A DNA stretch of 64,000 nt from CAWFZT01 sp963820415 (GCA_963820415.1 CAWFZT010000013.1:114571-178570), one strand, 5' to 3'. Shown: positions 37,081 to 48,215, counted from the first letter of the stretch. The notes: a model not told the origin generated them from the letters alone. Made by a program: numbers and translations.

Positions 37081-37263
37081 TTATGAGCTCTTTACCATCG
37101 TCCGAATACACTTGGCGCACAGCAGTTTGTGCACTTTCCGGCCGTTCTGTAAAACCGAAACTCGCTGGAGATTGGGACGGAAGGTGCGGTTTGTCGCTCG
37201 CTGGGAAAAACTGCGGTTATGGCCAAAGGTCGTCGTTTTTCCGCACATCTCACATTTTGCCAT
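37081..37263 (-). CDS. rpmB: 50S ribosomal protein L28
   Basis: A 60-residue ribosomal protein, normal in length. It has the zinc-ribbon form of L28: CEMCGKTTTFGHNRSFSQRA and LLCAKCIRTMVKS (CxxC and CxxC), with basic NRTFRPNLQRV between. An AAAGGAT ribosome site precedes the ATG, and a good promoter lies at 37337-37365. It is divergent from asp23, an arrangement common around fakA. Confidence 0.95.
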   Translation of the reverse strand: MAKCEMCGKTTTFGHNRSFSQRATNRTFRPNLQRVSVLQNGRKVHKLLCAKCIRTMVKSS

Positions 37264-37336
37264 TTTTAGGATCCTTTCATAACATAATTACAGTTCAAAT
37301 GCAAAAGTGGGCTGGCATGCCCTGACACAAGTTGCG

Positions 37337-37365
37337 AGTATACCACAATATGTATCGAAATTCAA
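37337..37365 (-). promoter_or_regulatory. Sigma-70-type promoter for rpmB
   Basis: The reverse strand has TTGAAT (37360-37365), a 17-bp spacer and TATACT (37337-37342), a near-ideal match. Confidence 0.65.
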
Positions 37366-37401
37366 GAAGATCGGTTATAACATACACAAAGGACCTGTTT
37401 T

Positions 37402-37758
37402 ATGAATGAACCTGCAAAACCCCTTGGGAATATCTATATCTCACACCAGGCAATAGCCACCATAGCCAACCAATCTGCGCTGGAATCTTATGGCGTGGTA
37501 GGATTGGCTGCCAAGAACATCGTCGAAGGATTGGCCCAGGTTCTGGTAAAGGATCCTAATCTGGGCGTGGTTGTCCATTTCGATGGAAATGCTATCGCGA
37601 TCGATCTATTCATCATTATCGAGTATGGCACCAGGATTAAATCAGTCACTGCCAATGTCGCCGATAGTGTGCGCTACCAAATTGAAAAATGCATTGGTTT
37701 GCCTGTAACTCAAGTCAACGTGCACGTACGCGGACTGCGAATTAGCAACCCGGATTAA
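37402..37758 (+). CDS. Asp23/Gls24 family envelope stress protein
   Basis: A 118-residue protein of the Asp23/DUF322 family: GNIYISHQAIATIANQSALESYGVVGLAA and VNVHVRGLRI are the conserved ends. In Firmicutes, Asp23-like proteins lie directly upstream of fakA, as here (28 bp gap). They are thought to associate with the membrane or envelope stress response; the exact job is not known. Confidence 0.88.
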   Translation: MNEPAKPLGNIYISHQAIATIANQSALESYGVVGLAAKNIVEGLAQVLVKDPNLGVVVHFDGNAIAIDLFIIIEYGTRIKSVTANVADSVRYQIEKCIGLPVTQVNVHVRGLRISNPD

Positions 37759-37786
37759 CGGAATTATTGGAATTTTCAGGAGCAGT

Positions 37787-39475
37787 ATGAGCAGTAATTT
37801 GCAGTTTTCCTCTTCTTCAGGCGAGCCTCGCGTAATTACTCTGGCCCTTCTCGACGGTCAAGATTTAAAAGTTCTCATCGAAGCAGCTCTAACCTGGCTA
37901 AAAACCAACCAGGAGACAGTCAATGCACTGAACGTTTACCCGGTTCCGGATGGGGACACGGGCACGAACATGCTCTTGACCATGCAAGCGGCATTCAACG
38001 AAATCCAGAATTCTGGCGAGCAAAATATTGGAAAAATGGCGCACGCCATTGCTCAAGGGGCTTTGTTAGGAGCGCGTGGAAATTCCGGAGTGATTCTATC
38101 GCAGTTATGGCGCGGCTTTGCCCGAGCCCTGGACAACCTGGAGAAGATGGATGCTCAGATCCTGGTGAATGCCCTAAAAGAGGCGAGCGTGACTTCCTAT
38201 AAGGGCGTGATCAGGCCGGTAGAAGGCACCATCCTGACCGTCGCCAAAGATATTTCGATTGTCGCCGAGAACTCCAACGCCAAAACCAATGACATCTTGC
38301 AGATATTGGACTACATCGTCGCTGAGGCCGATTTGTCTGTCCAACGCACACCAGAACTGCTGCCGGATTTAAAAAAGGCGGGAGTGGTCGATGCGGGCGG
38401 AAAAGGCCTTTTTTACCTGTTCGAAGGGATGCTGCGTTTCTTAAAAGGCCAACCGCTGGAATCTGCAGAAGTGTCCGTCAAACCACTATCCGCCATGGAT
38501 TTGGACAGAATCCGCGAAAAGATTGAGCCAGGACAGGATTTTGAATGGGTAATCGATTTTCAACCAATAGGTGAGCTGGACTCGAATAAATTTTCTGACG
38601 GCCTGAAAAAAATTGGGACTTCGATCCAGATCGGCGAGGGCGATGGAATGTATCGCATGCACATCCACGTCCCCAATCAGAACCGTGACCTGCCCCTGGA
38701 CTTCGTCAGCAAATTGGGTACCATCCTGAAATGGACCGGCGAGAACCTGGTAGCCCAGATGGAAGAACAGCAATTCCACTCCCAACCGGTGAATGTTGAC
38801 CTGGCTTCGGTCACAGCGGGACAGATCGGTGTTGTGGTAGTCTCACCGGGAAACGGCATATCCAAAATCTTTGCCAGCCTGGGCGCTTCCGCTATTGTCG
38901 AGGGCGGGCAAACCATGAACCCCAGCACCGAAGAAATTGTCAAGGCTTTTGAGAATCTACCTACGGATAAGATCATTATCCTGCCCAATAATAAGAACAT
39001 TATCCTGGCTGCCCAGGCTGCCACAACTGTAACGCTAAAGAAAGCCATCGTCGTACCAAGTAAAAGTATTCCGCAGGGCTTGAGCGCCATGCTTAGGCTT
39101 GAACCAGACGGCGATCTGGAATACATAGTTGCCGATATGATCAAGGCCTTACAGGATGTCGAAACCGGTGAAGTCACCGTAGCCACCCGCTCAGTTGAGA
39201 TCAATGGCGTTCACGTCGAGGCCGGCCAGGTGATCGCACTGTTGAACGGAGACCTGGTAGAAGCCGCCCCAACCCTGGACGAAGCCTGCCTGGGCCTTTT
39301 AGAAAAAGCTAATACCGCTGACCGGGAACGGATTACACTTTTCTACGGGGAAAACATCTCGCGCAACGAGATCAACCGCATCGTCGATAACATTCGGGCC
39401 GCCTACCCTTCGCATGAAATCGAGCTTCACGAAGGCGGTCAACCCCATTATCAGTTCATTATCTCGATAGAATAA
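37787..39475 (+). CDS. fakA: DAK2-domain fatty-acid kinase FakA-like
   Basis: A 562-residue protein with an N-terminal DAK2/DhaL-type ATP-binding domain (about 20-215: NALNVYPVPDGDTGTNMLLTM with metal-binding aspartates, LLGARGNSGVILSQLWRGFA, and VDAGGKGLFYLFEG) and a C-terminal DegV-like/DUF1949-type part (QIGEGDGMYRMHIHV, NNKNIILAAQAA). FakA phosphorylates fatty acids held by FakB (DegV family); the next gene is a DegV protein, so the pair fits that system. The DegV gene follows 2 bp later but is frameshifted. Confidence 0.88.
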   Translation: MSSNLQFSSSSGEPRVITLALLDGQDLKVLIEAALTWLKTNQETVNALNVYPVPDGDTGTNMLLTMQAAFNEIQNSGEQNIGKMAHAIAQGALLGARGNSGVILSQLWRGFARALDNLEKMDAQILVNALKEASVTSYKGVIRPVEGTILTVAKDISIVAENSNAKTNDILQILDYIVAEADLSVQRTPELLPDLKKAGVVDAGGKGLFYLFEGMLRFLKGQPLESAEVSVKPLSAMDLDRIREKIEPGQDFEWVIDFQPIGELDSNKFSDGLKKIGTSIQIGEGDGMYRMHIHVPNQNRDLPLDFVSKLGTILKWTGENLVAQMEEQQFHSQPVNVDLASVTAGQIGVVVVSPGNGISKIFASLGASAIVEGGQTMNPSTEEIVKAFENLPTDKIIILPNNKNIILAAQAATTVTLKKAIVVPSKSIPQGLSAMLRLEPDGDLEYIVADMIKALQDVETGEVTVATRSVEINGVHVEAGQVIALLNGDLVEAAPTLDEACLGLLEKANTADRERITLFYGENISRNEINRIVDNIRAAYPSHEIELHEGGQPHYQFIISIE

Positions 39476-39477
39476 TT

Positions 39478-40339
39478 ATGGGCTCCATCTGCATAGTTAC
39501 TGACAACACCGCCCAATTCACCCAGCCTTCCTTCGTCGGGAGAAACAGCATAACTATCGTACCGCTTGGAGTCCGTTTAAATGGGAGCTCTGCAAGACGT
39601 GAATGCGGTCAAAGCCAGCAATTTACCCTTTTCAGCCGATGATGAGTTACACCCCGAACTGGTCGCGCCGTCTCAGGAACAATTCCGGCAGTTATTTATG
39701 ACGCTATCCCAAAAATACGACCAGATCTTTGGCCTTTTTCTTTCTTCTTCATTAAATATTTGTTATACCCAGGCCAAACAGGCGGCAGCTTCCTTGCACA
39801 GCCACAACACAATCAGTCTAATCGATTCCCAGACAACATCGATCGGCCTAGGTTTCCTGGTCCAGGCGGCCGCCGATGCTTTGGCGCACGGTCTGAACCT
39901 CGTAGATGTCGAACACCTAATCCGCAGCCTTGTGCCCCACATATATGCTGCTTTTTGCACGCCCAGCCTGTCGTATCTCTTTTATGCAGGTTTCCTCGAT
40001 CAGGCCCAGGCCATCGTTGGAGAAATGATGGGGTTACTGCCCATTTTCTCGTTGGAGGAAGGTAAACTGACTCCCCTGGAAAAAGTTCGCAACCGCCGGC
40101 ATACCATCGATTTCTATCAGGAATTCATGGACGAATTCGACCATCTCCAGCATATCGCTTTACTTCAGAACGCCGTACCCAATGCTCAAGATGCACGCCT
40201 GTTACGTGAGCACGTCCAGTTGGAATTTACTAAGATATCCTTTACCGAGCATACTATCAATTTGCCCTTGGCGGTCCTCCTCGGACCTTCAGCCAGCGGG
40301 CTTTTCCTCCTCGAAGCAACCAATCATAAAAGAAAATAG
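39478..40339 (+). pseudogene. DegV family fatty-acid-binding protein, frameshifted
   Basis: The DegV/FakB start MGSICIVTDNTAQFTQPSF is in the frame of ATG 39478, 2 bp after fakA, and continues to LNGSS; the rest (QDVNAVKASNLPFSADDELH, SLIDSQTTSIGLGFLVQAA) is in the +1 frame to 40339. The shift lies at about 39580-39595. Together the pieces make a full-length DegV of about 286 residues that would present fatty acids to FakA. A base-call insertion or true decay are both possible. Confidence 0.85.
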
Positions 40340-40354
40340 CGGTAAAATTAATCT

Positions 40355-42838
40355 ATGCCTTCACCACTTGAAAAACTTCAGAAGTTCCTGCGCCTGGAAG
40401 CCGAACGCGGGTATGATAATCGGGCTGTTGTTGGGGGCCTGAATAGAATTCTACCCACCTGGGAAAACGATGCTCGTAAAGAAAATGTCAATGAGACACT
40501 CCTCCAGACGATCTCTGCGCGCCTAAACCAGTACCCCGAATTGAACTTACAGCAGCGCGCTACTACGATCAGAGAGCTGCTTGAAATTACTCACGAGAGC
40601 CAACCGGCAAAACCGTTCAGAAAAGGAGAAGCACACCCACGCATTGAAAAAATGCCTGAAACGCCTGTTGACATGAGCCGTCAAGAACGCTTTTCTCCCC
40701 AACGGCCTCCTGGAAAACCACACGACTCTTCGACTTGGGTCGAGAACATCCCTAGCACGCAGGGCGTGAACGCTCCTCTGACAGTCATCCATGGAATTGG
40801 CCCGCGCAGCGCTGAGTCCTTGAGTATTTTGGGGTTGAATACCCTGGGTGACCTGCTCTATTATTTTCCCCGCCGTTATGACGATTACAGTACATTAAAA
40901 CCAATCAACCGTCTGCAGTATGGCGAAGACTTGACCGTGATTGGCACGGTCCAGACCATCTCTAATCGCTCGGCGAAAGGTGGCCAGATGCAGATCACCG
41001 AGGCGGTATTGGGAGATGGCACCGGCTATTTACGATTGACATGGTTCAACCAGCCCTGGCTGACCAGCCAAATTTTACCCGGGAAATCCATTGTGGTATC
41101 TGGGAAGATAGACATGTACCTGGGACGTTTGGGTATGAACAACCCGGATTGGGAACCCCTGGAACAGGATCACCTGCATACCAATCGTATCGTACCAGTT
41201 TATCCGTTATCAGGCCATATTACTCAGCGTTGGCTGAGGAAGATCATGTACCAGACAATAAATTTCTGGGCTCCGCGTGTTCCAGACTATCTGCCTTCTT
41301 CTATTCGCGAAAGCGCCGGACTGGTCGATTTGCCTACCGCCATTGCCCAGACTCATTTCCCGGATTCTATCTCAAAATTGGAGTCTGCCCGGGCGCGCTT
41401 GGCTTTCGACGAAATATTTTTCTTGCAGTTGGGGGTCCTCCAACAAAAACGCAATTGGGAATCTGCCTCTGGCAGAATATTTCCCAGCCCAGAAGATTGG
41501 CTGGCAGGACAGGTTGACCGTCTGCCTTTTGAGCTAACCAATGCCCAAAAACGCACCCTGCAGGACCTGCATACTGATTTGGAATCGGGCCACCCGATGA
41601 ACCGCTTGCTCCAGGGAGATGTCGGTTCAGGTAAAACCATTCTGGCCTTCCTGGCAGTATCCATGGTGGTTCACCATTCCGCCCAGGCGGCCATCATGGC
41701 TCCCACAGGTATCCTGGCTGAACAACACTACCACAATGTGCTGAAGACGTTCTTCCCCCCTGATGAAGCTTCCGAGACTCCACTGACTGTTGACCAGATT
41801 CGCCTGCTGGTAGGCGATACACCGGAAGCCGAAAAAGAAGAGATACGCAATGGCCTGGCAGACGGCACAATCCGATTAATCATCGGCACCCACGCCCTCA
41901 TCGAAGATCCGGTCATTTTCCGGGACCTGCAGTTGATCATCATCGATGAACAACATCGCTTTGGCGTCGCCCAGCGCTCTTTACTGCGTGCAAAAGGTAA
42001 CAATCCCCACCTGTTGGTGATGACTGCTACGCCGATCCCTCGCTCGCTGGCTTTGACCATTTATGGCGATCTCGATCTTTCGGTGCTCGACGAGTTGCCC
42101 GCCGGCCGGCAGCCAATTGAAACCCATGTATTGGCTCCGCTCGAACAGGAGCGCGCCTACACGCTGATCCGCTCGCAAATCGCCGAAGGGCGCCAGGCAT
42201 TTATCATCTATCCCCTGGTTGAAAAGGGAGAACGAGACGAAGTTAAAGCCGCTGTCGAGGAACACGCCCGCCTGCAATCCGATGTTTTTCCGCATTTGAA
42301 GATCGGCTTGTTGCATGGCCGGATGAAACCCGCCGAGAAAGACCAGGTCATGTCCCAATTCCGCGCAGGGGAATACCAAATTATGGTCTCCACTTCTGTC
42401 GTTGAAGTAGGAGTGGATGTCCCTAATGCCACAGTCATGTTGATCGAAGGCGCCAATCGATTTGGACTTTCTCAATTACACCAGTTTCGCGGCCGGGTTG
42501 GCCGCGGCCAGGCCAAATCCTTCTGCCTGCTGATCCCGGAAACAGAAGATGCAGTGGAGAATAAACGCCTGGCGGTAATGGCTGAAACAAATGATGGCTT
42601 TGTCCTGGCAGAACACGACCTGGACCAACGTGGTCCTGGTGATTTTCTAGGCACACGCCAATCCGGGTTTGCCGAATTCAAGATGGCCAACCTGACCGAT
42701 ATTCGCCTGATCGAAAAAGCCCGCAAGCAAGCCATTGCTCTTTTCGATCAGGATCCTGATCTTTCCAATCCCGACCATGCTGCCTTATTAAAAACCTTTC
42801 ACCGGTTTTGGGGCGATGGTAGAGGAGATGTGAGTTAA
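40355..42838 (+). CDS. recG: ATP-dependent DNA helicase RecG
   Basis: An 827-residue helicase that remodels stalled replication forks. After an N-terminal extension (about 1-130) comes the wedge/OB domain (IHGIGPRSAESLSILGLNTLGDLLYYFPRRYDD) and two RecA-like domains: Walker A GDVGSGKT, DEQH box (IIIDEQHRFG), TATPIPRSLA, and the C-terminal QLHQFRGRVGRG and GPGDFLGTRQSG. The length is longer than E. coli RecG (693) because of the extra N-terminal part, typical of Chloroflexota/Firmicutes. It follows degV by 15 bp. Confidence 0.95.
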   Translation: MPSPLEKLQKFLRLEAERGYDNRAVVGGLNRILPTWENDARKENVNETLLQTISARLNQYPELNLQQRATTIRELLEITHESQPAKPFRKGEAHPRIEKMPETPVDMSRQERFSPQRPPGKPHDSSTWVENIPSTQGVNAPLTVIHGIGPRSAESLSILGLNTLGDLLYYFPRRYDDYSTLKPINRLQYGEDLTVIGTVQTISNRSAKGGQMQITEAVLGDGTGYLRLTWFNQPWLTSQILPGKSIVVSGKIDMYLGRLGMNNPDWEPLEQDHLHTNRIVPVYPLSGHITQRWLRKIMYQTINFWAPRVPDYLPSSIRESAGLVDLPTAIAQTHFPDSISKLESARARLAFDEIFFLQLGVLQQKRNWESASGRIFPSPEDWLAGQVDRLPFELTNAQKRTLQDLHTDLESGHPMNRLLQGDVGSGKTILAFLAVSMVVHHSAQAAIMAPTGILAEQHYHNVLKTFFPPDEASETPLTVDQIRLLVGDTPEAEKEEIRNGLADGTIRLIIGTHALIEDPVIFRDLQLIIIDEQHRFGVAQRSLLRAKGNNPHLLVMTATPIPRSLALTIYGDLDLSVLDELPAGRQPIETHVLAPLEQERAYTLIRSQIAEGRQAFIIYPLVEKGERDEVKAAVEEHARLQSDVFPHLKIGLLHGRMKPAEKDQVMSQFRAGEYQIMVSTSVVEVGVDVPNATVMLIEGANRFGLSQLHQFRGRVGRGQAKSFCLLIPETEDAVENKRLAVMAETNDGFVLAEHDLDQRGPGDFLGTRQSGFAEFKMANLTDIRLIEKARKQAIALFDQDPDLSNPDHAALLKTFHRFWGDGRGDVS

Positions 42839-42840
42839 AA

Positions 42841-43365
42841 ATGGTACGAGCTGTTTTTCCGGGAACTTTTGATCCAATCCACTACGGGCATATTGATATT
42901 GCCTACCGGGCGGCGCGGCTTTTCGATGAGGTCGTCGTGGCCGTGTATGACCGGCCTTTGAAAAATTTGCTATTTACACCCGACGAGCGCATTGCTCTGG
43001 TCCGCCAAACTTTCGATGGGGACGCAAAAATCAGCGTCACTGGCTACCGGGGCCTGACCGTAGAGTTTTGCAAATCGATTCGGGCGCAAGTTATCGTGCG
43101 CGGGTTGCGCGTCTTTTCAGATTTCGAACATGAATTCCGCATGGCGCTCGCCAACCATCGCCTGGCCCCCGACATCGAAGTGATTGCACTGATCACCAAT
43201 GAGGAACATACTTTTCTATCCTCCACCACTGTGCGTGAAATCGCCTCATTGGAGGGAAATGTGACCTCCATGGTTCCCCCACACGTTGCCCAGGCGCTAA
43301 AGGCCCGCTTTAAGGAATTGGGAGATGGACAGCAGGTAGTACAAATTACGGCTTTGCGAGATTAG
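42841..43365 (+). CDS. coaD: Phosphopantetheine adenylyltransferase
   Basis: A 174-residue enzyme making dephospho-CoA from 4'-phosphopantetheine and ATP. The nucleotidyltransferase motifs are clear: AVFPGTFDPIHYGHIDI (the HIGH-like motif is HYGH), PDERIALVRQTF, VRGLRVFSDFEHEF and EHTFLSSTTVREIAS. It starts 2 bp after recG stops and is surely co-transcribed. Confidence 0.94.
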   Translation: MVRAVFPGTFDPIHYGHIDIAYRAARLFDEVVVAVYDRPLKNLLFTPDERIALVRQTFDGDAKISVTGYRGLTVEFCKSIRAQVIVRGLRVFSDFEHEFRMALANHRLAPDIEVIALITNEEHTFLSSTTVREIASLEGNVTSMVPPHVAQALKARFKELGDGQQVVQITALRD

Positions 43366-43426
43366 AACATCAGGATAACTGGCTTGAAAATTGCAACCTT
43401 AGGACACAAGTACAGCGGAGGATGGT

Positions 43427-43894
43427 ATGGATATTTTGCACCTTGTAGATCGTCTTGAAGAATTGTTCAATGAAAGCCGCTCCATCCCTTTTACACATAG
43501 CGTGGTGGTGGACGAAGACCGCATGCTGGATATAATCGACCAGATGCGTGTGTCCATCCCAGATGAGATCAAGAAAGCCCAACAGCTTTTAGCCCAGCGC
43601 GATCGACTTCTGGCGCAAGCCCAGGAAGAAGCCAACCGGACGCTCGCCCTGGCGCGTGAAAAAAGCGAACAAATGGTTGAACGCGACCAGATCGTCCAGG
43701 CTGCCCAAGCCCGAGCAGACCAAATCATCGAACAGTCACACGGTGAAGGCGAAAGCACAAAACGGGAAGCGGACCAGTATGTGCTTGAAACGCTGACCAA
43801 CCTCGAAATGGAACTTGACCGCACCTTGAGCCAGGTTCGCAATGGAATTCGCACGTTGCAAAACGACCGCCAGCCAGCCGCCCCGATAAAATAG
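43427..43894 (+). CDS. Coiled-coil protein of unknown function
   Basis: A 155-residue protein, mostly helical; residues about 50-105 form a charged Ala/Gln/Glu-rich coiled coil (AQEEANRTLALAREKSEQM), resembling the b-subunit stalk of ATP synthase or DivIVA-like proteins but with no diagnostic motif. The ATG at 43427 has a GGAGG site. It is 61 bp after coaD and convergent with lon. Function is unknown; a structural or scaffold role is a guess. Confidence 0.75.
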   Translation: MDILHLVDRLEELFNESRSIPFTHSVVVDEDRMLDIIDQMRVSIPDEIKKAQQLLAQRDRLLAQAQEEANRTLALAREKSEQMVERDQIVQAAQARADQIIEQSHGEGESTKREADQYVLETLTNLEMELDRTLSQVRNGIRTLQNDRQPAAPIK

Positions 43895-43917
43895 ACTACC
43901 AAAATTGGAGTCTATTT
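43889..43917. terminator. Hairpin between convergent genes
   Basis: AAATAGACT (43889-43897) and AGTCTATTT (43909-43917) form a 9-bp stem spanning the two stop codons; it can terminate both the coiled-coil gene and lon. Confidence 0.6.
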
Positions 43918-46419
43918 CTCGGGAAATTCAGCCTCGCTTTCGGATTCTTTTTCTTCTTTCTTCACCTGCGCCCATTTAGAGCGGTTAGGTTTTTCAAACG
44001 GCGGGTGAAGGGCTACTTCCAGGACCTGATCCATATGCAGGACAGGCACGATTTTAAGGTCGTCACGCACCTTCTTGGGGACATCTACCAGATCTTTCAA
44101 GTTCCTCTCAGGGATAATAACCGTTTTCAATCCGGCGCGATGGGCAGCCAGGACTTTTTCGCGTACGCCGCCAATCGGCAGTACTCTCCCACGTAAGGTT
44201 ATTTCCCCGGTCATCCCGACCTCTTTATATACTTTTCGCTCAGTAAAGGCAGAGATCAAAGCGGCTGCCATGGTAATACCCGCGCTGGGACCATCTTTCG
44301 GGATCGCACCTTCGGGCACATGAATATGAATATCCAGATGCTCGTAAATATCCGGATCGAGGCCTAACTGCCGGGAACGCGATTTCATATAGGAGAGCGC
44401 CGCCTGGGCTGATTCCTGCATAATTTCACCGATTTGCCCGGTAATTTGCAAGCTGCCTTTCCCCTCTTCCAGTACCAGGACTTCGACCGGCATAATTTCA
44501 CCTCCGTTTTCAGTCCAGGCTACCGCAGTAGCCACTCCTACTTCGTCCTTGCGCTCAGCTTCGGTCTCGAAGAACTGCGGTGGGCCCAGGAAACGCTCTA
44601 CGGTCGCTGAACCCAGGCGTGTGGGGTATTTGCGTTTTTCCGATTTCAGGCGGGCGACTTTACGGCACATGCGCCCGATCTCACGTTCTAAGTTGCGGAC
44701 GCCAGCCTCGTAAGTGTATTCACGGACGATACGCCGAATAGCCTGTTCCAGGAAAATTACTTCATTGGTTTCCAGACCAGCCTCATCAAGCTGCCGTGGA
44801 ATCAGAAACTGGTTAGCGATTTCCAGTTTTTCTTCCTCAATGTAACCAGGGAATTCGATCACTTCCATCCTGTCTTGCAAGGCTGGAGGGACGGACATCA
44901 AGGTATTTGCGGTAGTGATGAATAATACTTTTGAAAGATCGTAAGGCAGTTCCAGGTAATGATCTGAAAAGGTGTTATTCTGCTCGGGGTCCAGCACTTC
45001 CAGCAATGCCGCAGATGGATCCCCACGGAAATCAGCCCCCAATTTATCAATCTCATCCAGCATGAAAAGCGGATTGATCGTTCCGGCACGCCGCATGGTT
45101 TGCAGAATACGGCCAGGCAGCGCCCCAATGTAAGTACGCCGGTGTCCGCGTATTTCCGCCTCATCACGCACACCGCCTAACGACAGGCGCACAAACTTCC
45201 GGCCTAATGCTTCGGCAATCGAGCGACCCAGGGAAGTTTTCCCAGTGCCTGGGGCGCCCACAAAGCACAAGATCGGCTGGCGAGATTTCTTGGGCTTCAG
45301 CCCGCGTACAGCAATATATTCCAGGATGCGGTCTTTGGCTTTTCCCAGGCCATAATGGAACTTGTCGAGAGTTTCAGCCGCATGCCGAACATCCAGATTA
45401 TCTTCGGTTTCTTGAGTCCAGGGGAGATCCAGAATCCAATCTATATAGGCGCGGATGATACCGACTTCAGGCGACATTGGGGGCATTTGCGACAATCGGT
45501 CGAGCTCTTTTAGAGAGGCTTCTTTAGCTTCGTTGGGAAGCTGAAGCTGTTCAATTTTCTCGCGCAGGTCGATCAGCTCTCGCGACCAGACGTCCCCTTC
45601 ACCCAATTCAGTCTGGATGGCTTTCATTTGCTCGCGCAAATAGAATTCACGCTGGCTGCGATCCACTTCGCTCTGCACGCGTGTCTGAATTTCATCTTCG
45701 AGTTGGAGCACATCCAATTCCTGGGCTAACAGCCAGTTCACTCGCTTGAGCCGCGCCTGGGGTTCCGGCAACATCAGTAGCGTCTGGCGGTCCTTGAACG
45801 GCAGCGATATAGCCGTGGCGATCATATCCGCCAGCCAGCCCGGTTCGGAAATATTTAGCGAAAACAGATAGGCTTCTTCAGGCAAACTGCGATCAAGCTG
45901 GACGCACTTCTCAAACAGGTCACGGGCTGTCCTCATCAAGGCATCGATGTGCCGATTAACCTCAGGAGGTTCGCGAACCACGCGCACTTTCACTTTGAAA
46001 AAAGGCTCGACCTGTGTAAATTCGACCACTTCTACCCGGCGGCGTCCCTGGGCAAGCGTGGAATTATTTCCATCAGGCATATTCAGCAGACGTCCAACCG
46101 CTACTTCAACGCCGATGAGCAGGAAATCTTCGGGACGTGCTTCCTCAGCATCCGGATCTTTTTGAACCAGCGCCACCATGGTCTGGAAATTTACTTGGGC
46201 GTCCTGGATCGCCAGGAGATTGGGGCTGGGTGATATGAAAATCGGCGAGACCATGCGCGGGAAAACTACAATATCCCGCAGCATCATTACGGGACATTCG
46301 ATCAAGCCATTTTCATCCGGTAAGCCGTCCGGAATGCGGTAAAGCTCTTCGGTGCGTTGATGCAGCGAATTGGCAAAATCCTCGGAGTTCTCCTGACGGG
46401 GGAACCATTCATCCTTCAT
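43912..46419 (-). CDS. lon: ATP-dependent protease Lon
   Basis: An 835-residue Lon protease. Order: N-terminal LAN domain ([20 protein letters not shown]), coiled-coil linker, AAA+ ATPase (Walker [14 protein letters not shown], Walker [12 protein letters not shown]), and protease domain with catalytic Ser in [14 protein letters not shown] and Lys in [14 protein letters not shown]. It degrades misfolded and regulatory proteins in the cytoplasm. Length is normal. Its start overlaps the end of folC by 4 bases (46416-46419). Confidence 0.96.
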   Translation of the reverse strand: MKDEWFPRQENSEDFANSLHQRTEELYRIPDGLPDENGLIECPVMMLRDIVVFPRMVSPIFISPSPNLLAIQDAQVNFQTMVALVQKDPDAEEARPEDFLLIGVEVAVGRLLNMPDGNNSTLAQGRRRVEVVEFTQVEPFFKVKVRVVREPPEVNRHIDALMRTARDLFEKCVQLDRSLPEEAYLFSLNISEPGWLADMIATAISLPFKDRQTLLMLPEPQARLKRVNWLLAQELDVLQLEDEIQTRVQSEVDRSQREFYLREQMKAIQTELGEGDVWSRELIDLREKIEQLQLPNEAKEASLKELDRLSQMPPMSPEVGIIRAYIDWILDLPWTQETEDNLDVRHAAETLDKFHYGLGKAKDRILEYIAVRGLKPKKSRQPILCFVGAPGTGKTSLGRSIAEALGRKFVRLSLGGVRDEAEIRGHRRTYIGALPGRILQTMRRAGTINPLFMLDEIDKLGADFRGDPSAALLEVLDPEQNNTFSDHYLELPYDLSKVLFITTANTLMSVPPALQDRMEVIEFPGYIEEEKLEIANQFLIPRQLDEAGLETNEVIFLEQAIRRIVREYTYEAGVRNLEREIGRMCRKVARLKSEKRKYPTRLGSATVERFLGPPQFFETEAERKDEVGVATAVAWTENGGEIMPVEVLVLEEGKGSLQITGQIGEIMQESAQAALSYMKSRSRQLGLDPDIYEHLDIHIHVPEGAIPKDGPSAGITMAAALISAFTERKVYKEVGMTGEITLRGRVLPIGGVREKVLAAHRAGLKTVIIPERNLKDLVDVPKKVRDDLKIVPVLHMDQVLEVALHPPFEKPNRSKWAQVKKEEKESESEAEFPEK

Positions 46420-47813
46420 AAAATCCTCTCATACGACCGGTTGTTTACCAACCTCGGCCAGGCTTCGCGGGCAGCCGCGGCAACAAATATACTGCCGGCT
46501 ACAACCACAGCAGCTTCCTGGCCTGCCAATTCTAAAGCCCAGGAAAGTGCATTCTCAACTGGAGTAATGGCTCGCGCAGGACATCCAAATTGATGGGCTA
46601 ATTCTACCAGTTTATCGGAGTTAATGGCACGCGGGTGTTCCGATTGTGTGGCGATCACCTGGCGAACCCGAGGAATCAACTCAGCGAACATGCCGTGGAT
46701 ATCTTTATCTTCTGAAGCCCCGAAGACCAGGATGACCGGTTGGCCGGGCAGGTAATCATCCAATGCCAGGCGCAATCGCAAGGCGGAGTCCTGGTTGTGG
46801 GCTGAATTAACGATCACGGGCGGATTCCGTTGCAGCACTTCAAACCGTCCAGGCCAGGATACCTGGGCAAAACCTCTCAAAATAGTTTCTTCCTTAACAT
46901 CTAGACCTTCTTGCCGGGCGATCTGCAGCCCGGTGTAGGCAGTGGCAGCATTTTCGACCTGATGGTAACCCAATAAGGGGATAGTCAGGCGTAAGGGCTC
47001 CCAATCGCGCCGGCTGCCCGATTCGATGAATTCATCTACCAGGACCTGTTCGCTGGCCGGCCATACCAACAAAGACTGGTTATCAAAAGAATGCCGCCAG
47101 GGAGCAAACAGGTACTCGCGACCAACCTGGATAAGGGTCGAACCACGTTCTCTGGCTACCCGTTCGACCACACGCCTAGCCTCTTCCCGCTGAGGAGCCA
47201 GGACGACCTGCCTTCCGGGCTTTATGATCCCAGCTTTTTCTCCAGCGATTTGCGCCAATGTATCGCCGAGGACAGCCACGTGATCCAGCGACAGAGAGGA
47301 AATAATGGAAACGAGAGGAGTGACTACATTGGTCGCATCCAAACGTCCGCCCAGACCTACCTCAACCACTGCCGCGTTCACCTTTTGCCTGGCAAAGTAT
47401 AAGAAGCCCAGCGCAGTGGTCAGCTCGAAGGTTGTGATATGATCTATTTGTTCGGCATGCGGTTTAATTTCTTCAAGTAATGCCACTAATTCCTCACGGG
47501 GAATTTGCTGGTGGTTGACCTGAATGCGTTCAGTGTAATCCTGCAAGTGTGGTGATGTGTACAAGCCCGTTTTGTACCCGGCCGCTTTAAGAGTACTGGC
47601 AATCAAGGCAGAAATTGAACCTTTGCCTTTCGTACCGGCAATATGGATAACCGGATATTGGCTGTGTGGATTCCCCAACCGGCCCATTAATTCTACCATC
47701 CGCCCCAGGTTGAACTTGTCCGGGGAATAGCGCAGATTGCGAGTCAGAGAATAATCTACATAGCTGTATAAATAATCCAGGGCTTTTTGATAGGCTTCAT
47801 CGATATCTGTCAT
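46416..47813 (-). CDS. folC: Folylpolyglutamate synthase / dihydrofolate synthase
   Basis: A 465-residue Mur-ligase-type enzyme adding glutamate to folates. The ATG at 47811-47813 is chosen because [20 protein letters not shown] is the normal family start; upstream in-frame sequence is unlike FolC. Motifs: [17 protein letters not shown] (ATP loop), [28 protein letters not shown] and the Mur ligase [22 protein letters not shown] and [12 protein letters not shown]. It overlaps lon by 4 bases, suggesting coupling. Confidence 0.94.
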   Translation of the reverse strand: MTDIDEAYQKALDYLYSYVDYSLTRNLRYSPDKFNLGRMVELMGRLGNPHSQYPVIHIAGTKGKGSISALIASTLKAAGYKTGLYTSPHLQDYTERIQVNHQQIPREELVALLEEIKPHAEQIDHITTFELTTALGFLYFARQKVNAAVVEVGLGGRLDATNVVTPLVSIISSLSLDHVAVLGDTLAQIAGEKAGIIKPGRQVVLAPQREEARRVVERVARERGSTLIQVGREYLFAPWRHSFDNQSLLVWPASEQVLVDEFIESGSRRDWEPLRLTIPLLGYHQVENAATAYTGLQIARQEGLDVKEETILRGFAQVSWPGRFEVLQRNPPVIVNSAHNQDSALRLRLALDDYLPGQPVILVFGASEDKDIHGMFAELIPRVRQVIATQSEHPRAINSDKLVELAHQFGCPARAITPVENALSWALELAGQEAAVVVAGSIFVAAAAREAWPRLVNNRSYERIL

Positions 47814-47918
47814 AATTGTATACCACCAACTGTCGTATAATAATTCGCAAAGATTGTACCCGCCGTGCATGCTAAATGCAAGGCTAAAGATGAACACCTC
47901 AGTATAGAATGACCAGGT

Positions 47919-48203
47919 ATGTCGATTGGGCTTTTAACTCTCCACCTGCTCCTTCCCGGCTGCGCCTCACTCAAGGAGAAACGCAGCCGTATCAAACCTG
48001 TCCTGGCACGCTTACACCGCGAGTTTAATATCTCCTCGGCGGAAATCGAGCGACAGGATATGTGGCAGGAAGCCGTTCTTGCCTGCGCTATGATAAGCAA
48101 TGATCATGACTACACGCAAAGAGCCCTGCAGGCTGTCAAGGATTTCTTGCCTAAACATTGGCCCGACCTGGAAATTCTCGATTATCGTATCGAATTGTTG
48201 TAG
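47919..48203 (+). CDS. DUF503 (YlxP-like) small protein
   Basis: A 94-residue protein with the DUF503 pattern LKEKRSRIKPVLARLHREFNISSAEIERQD and NDHDYTQRALQAVKDFL. In B. subtilis YlxP lies near rbfA, and the family is thought to act in ribosome assembly. It is divergent from folC (105 bp between starts) and 12 bp before the SDR gene. Confidence 0.85.
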   Translation: MSIGLLTLHLLLPGCASLKEKRSRIKPVLARLHREFNISSAEIERQDMWQEAVLACAMISNDHDYTQRALQAVKDFLPKHWPDLEILDYRIELL

Positions 48204-48215
48204 AAAGAGGCCAGC

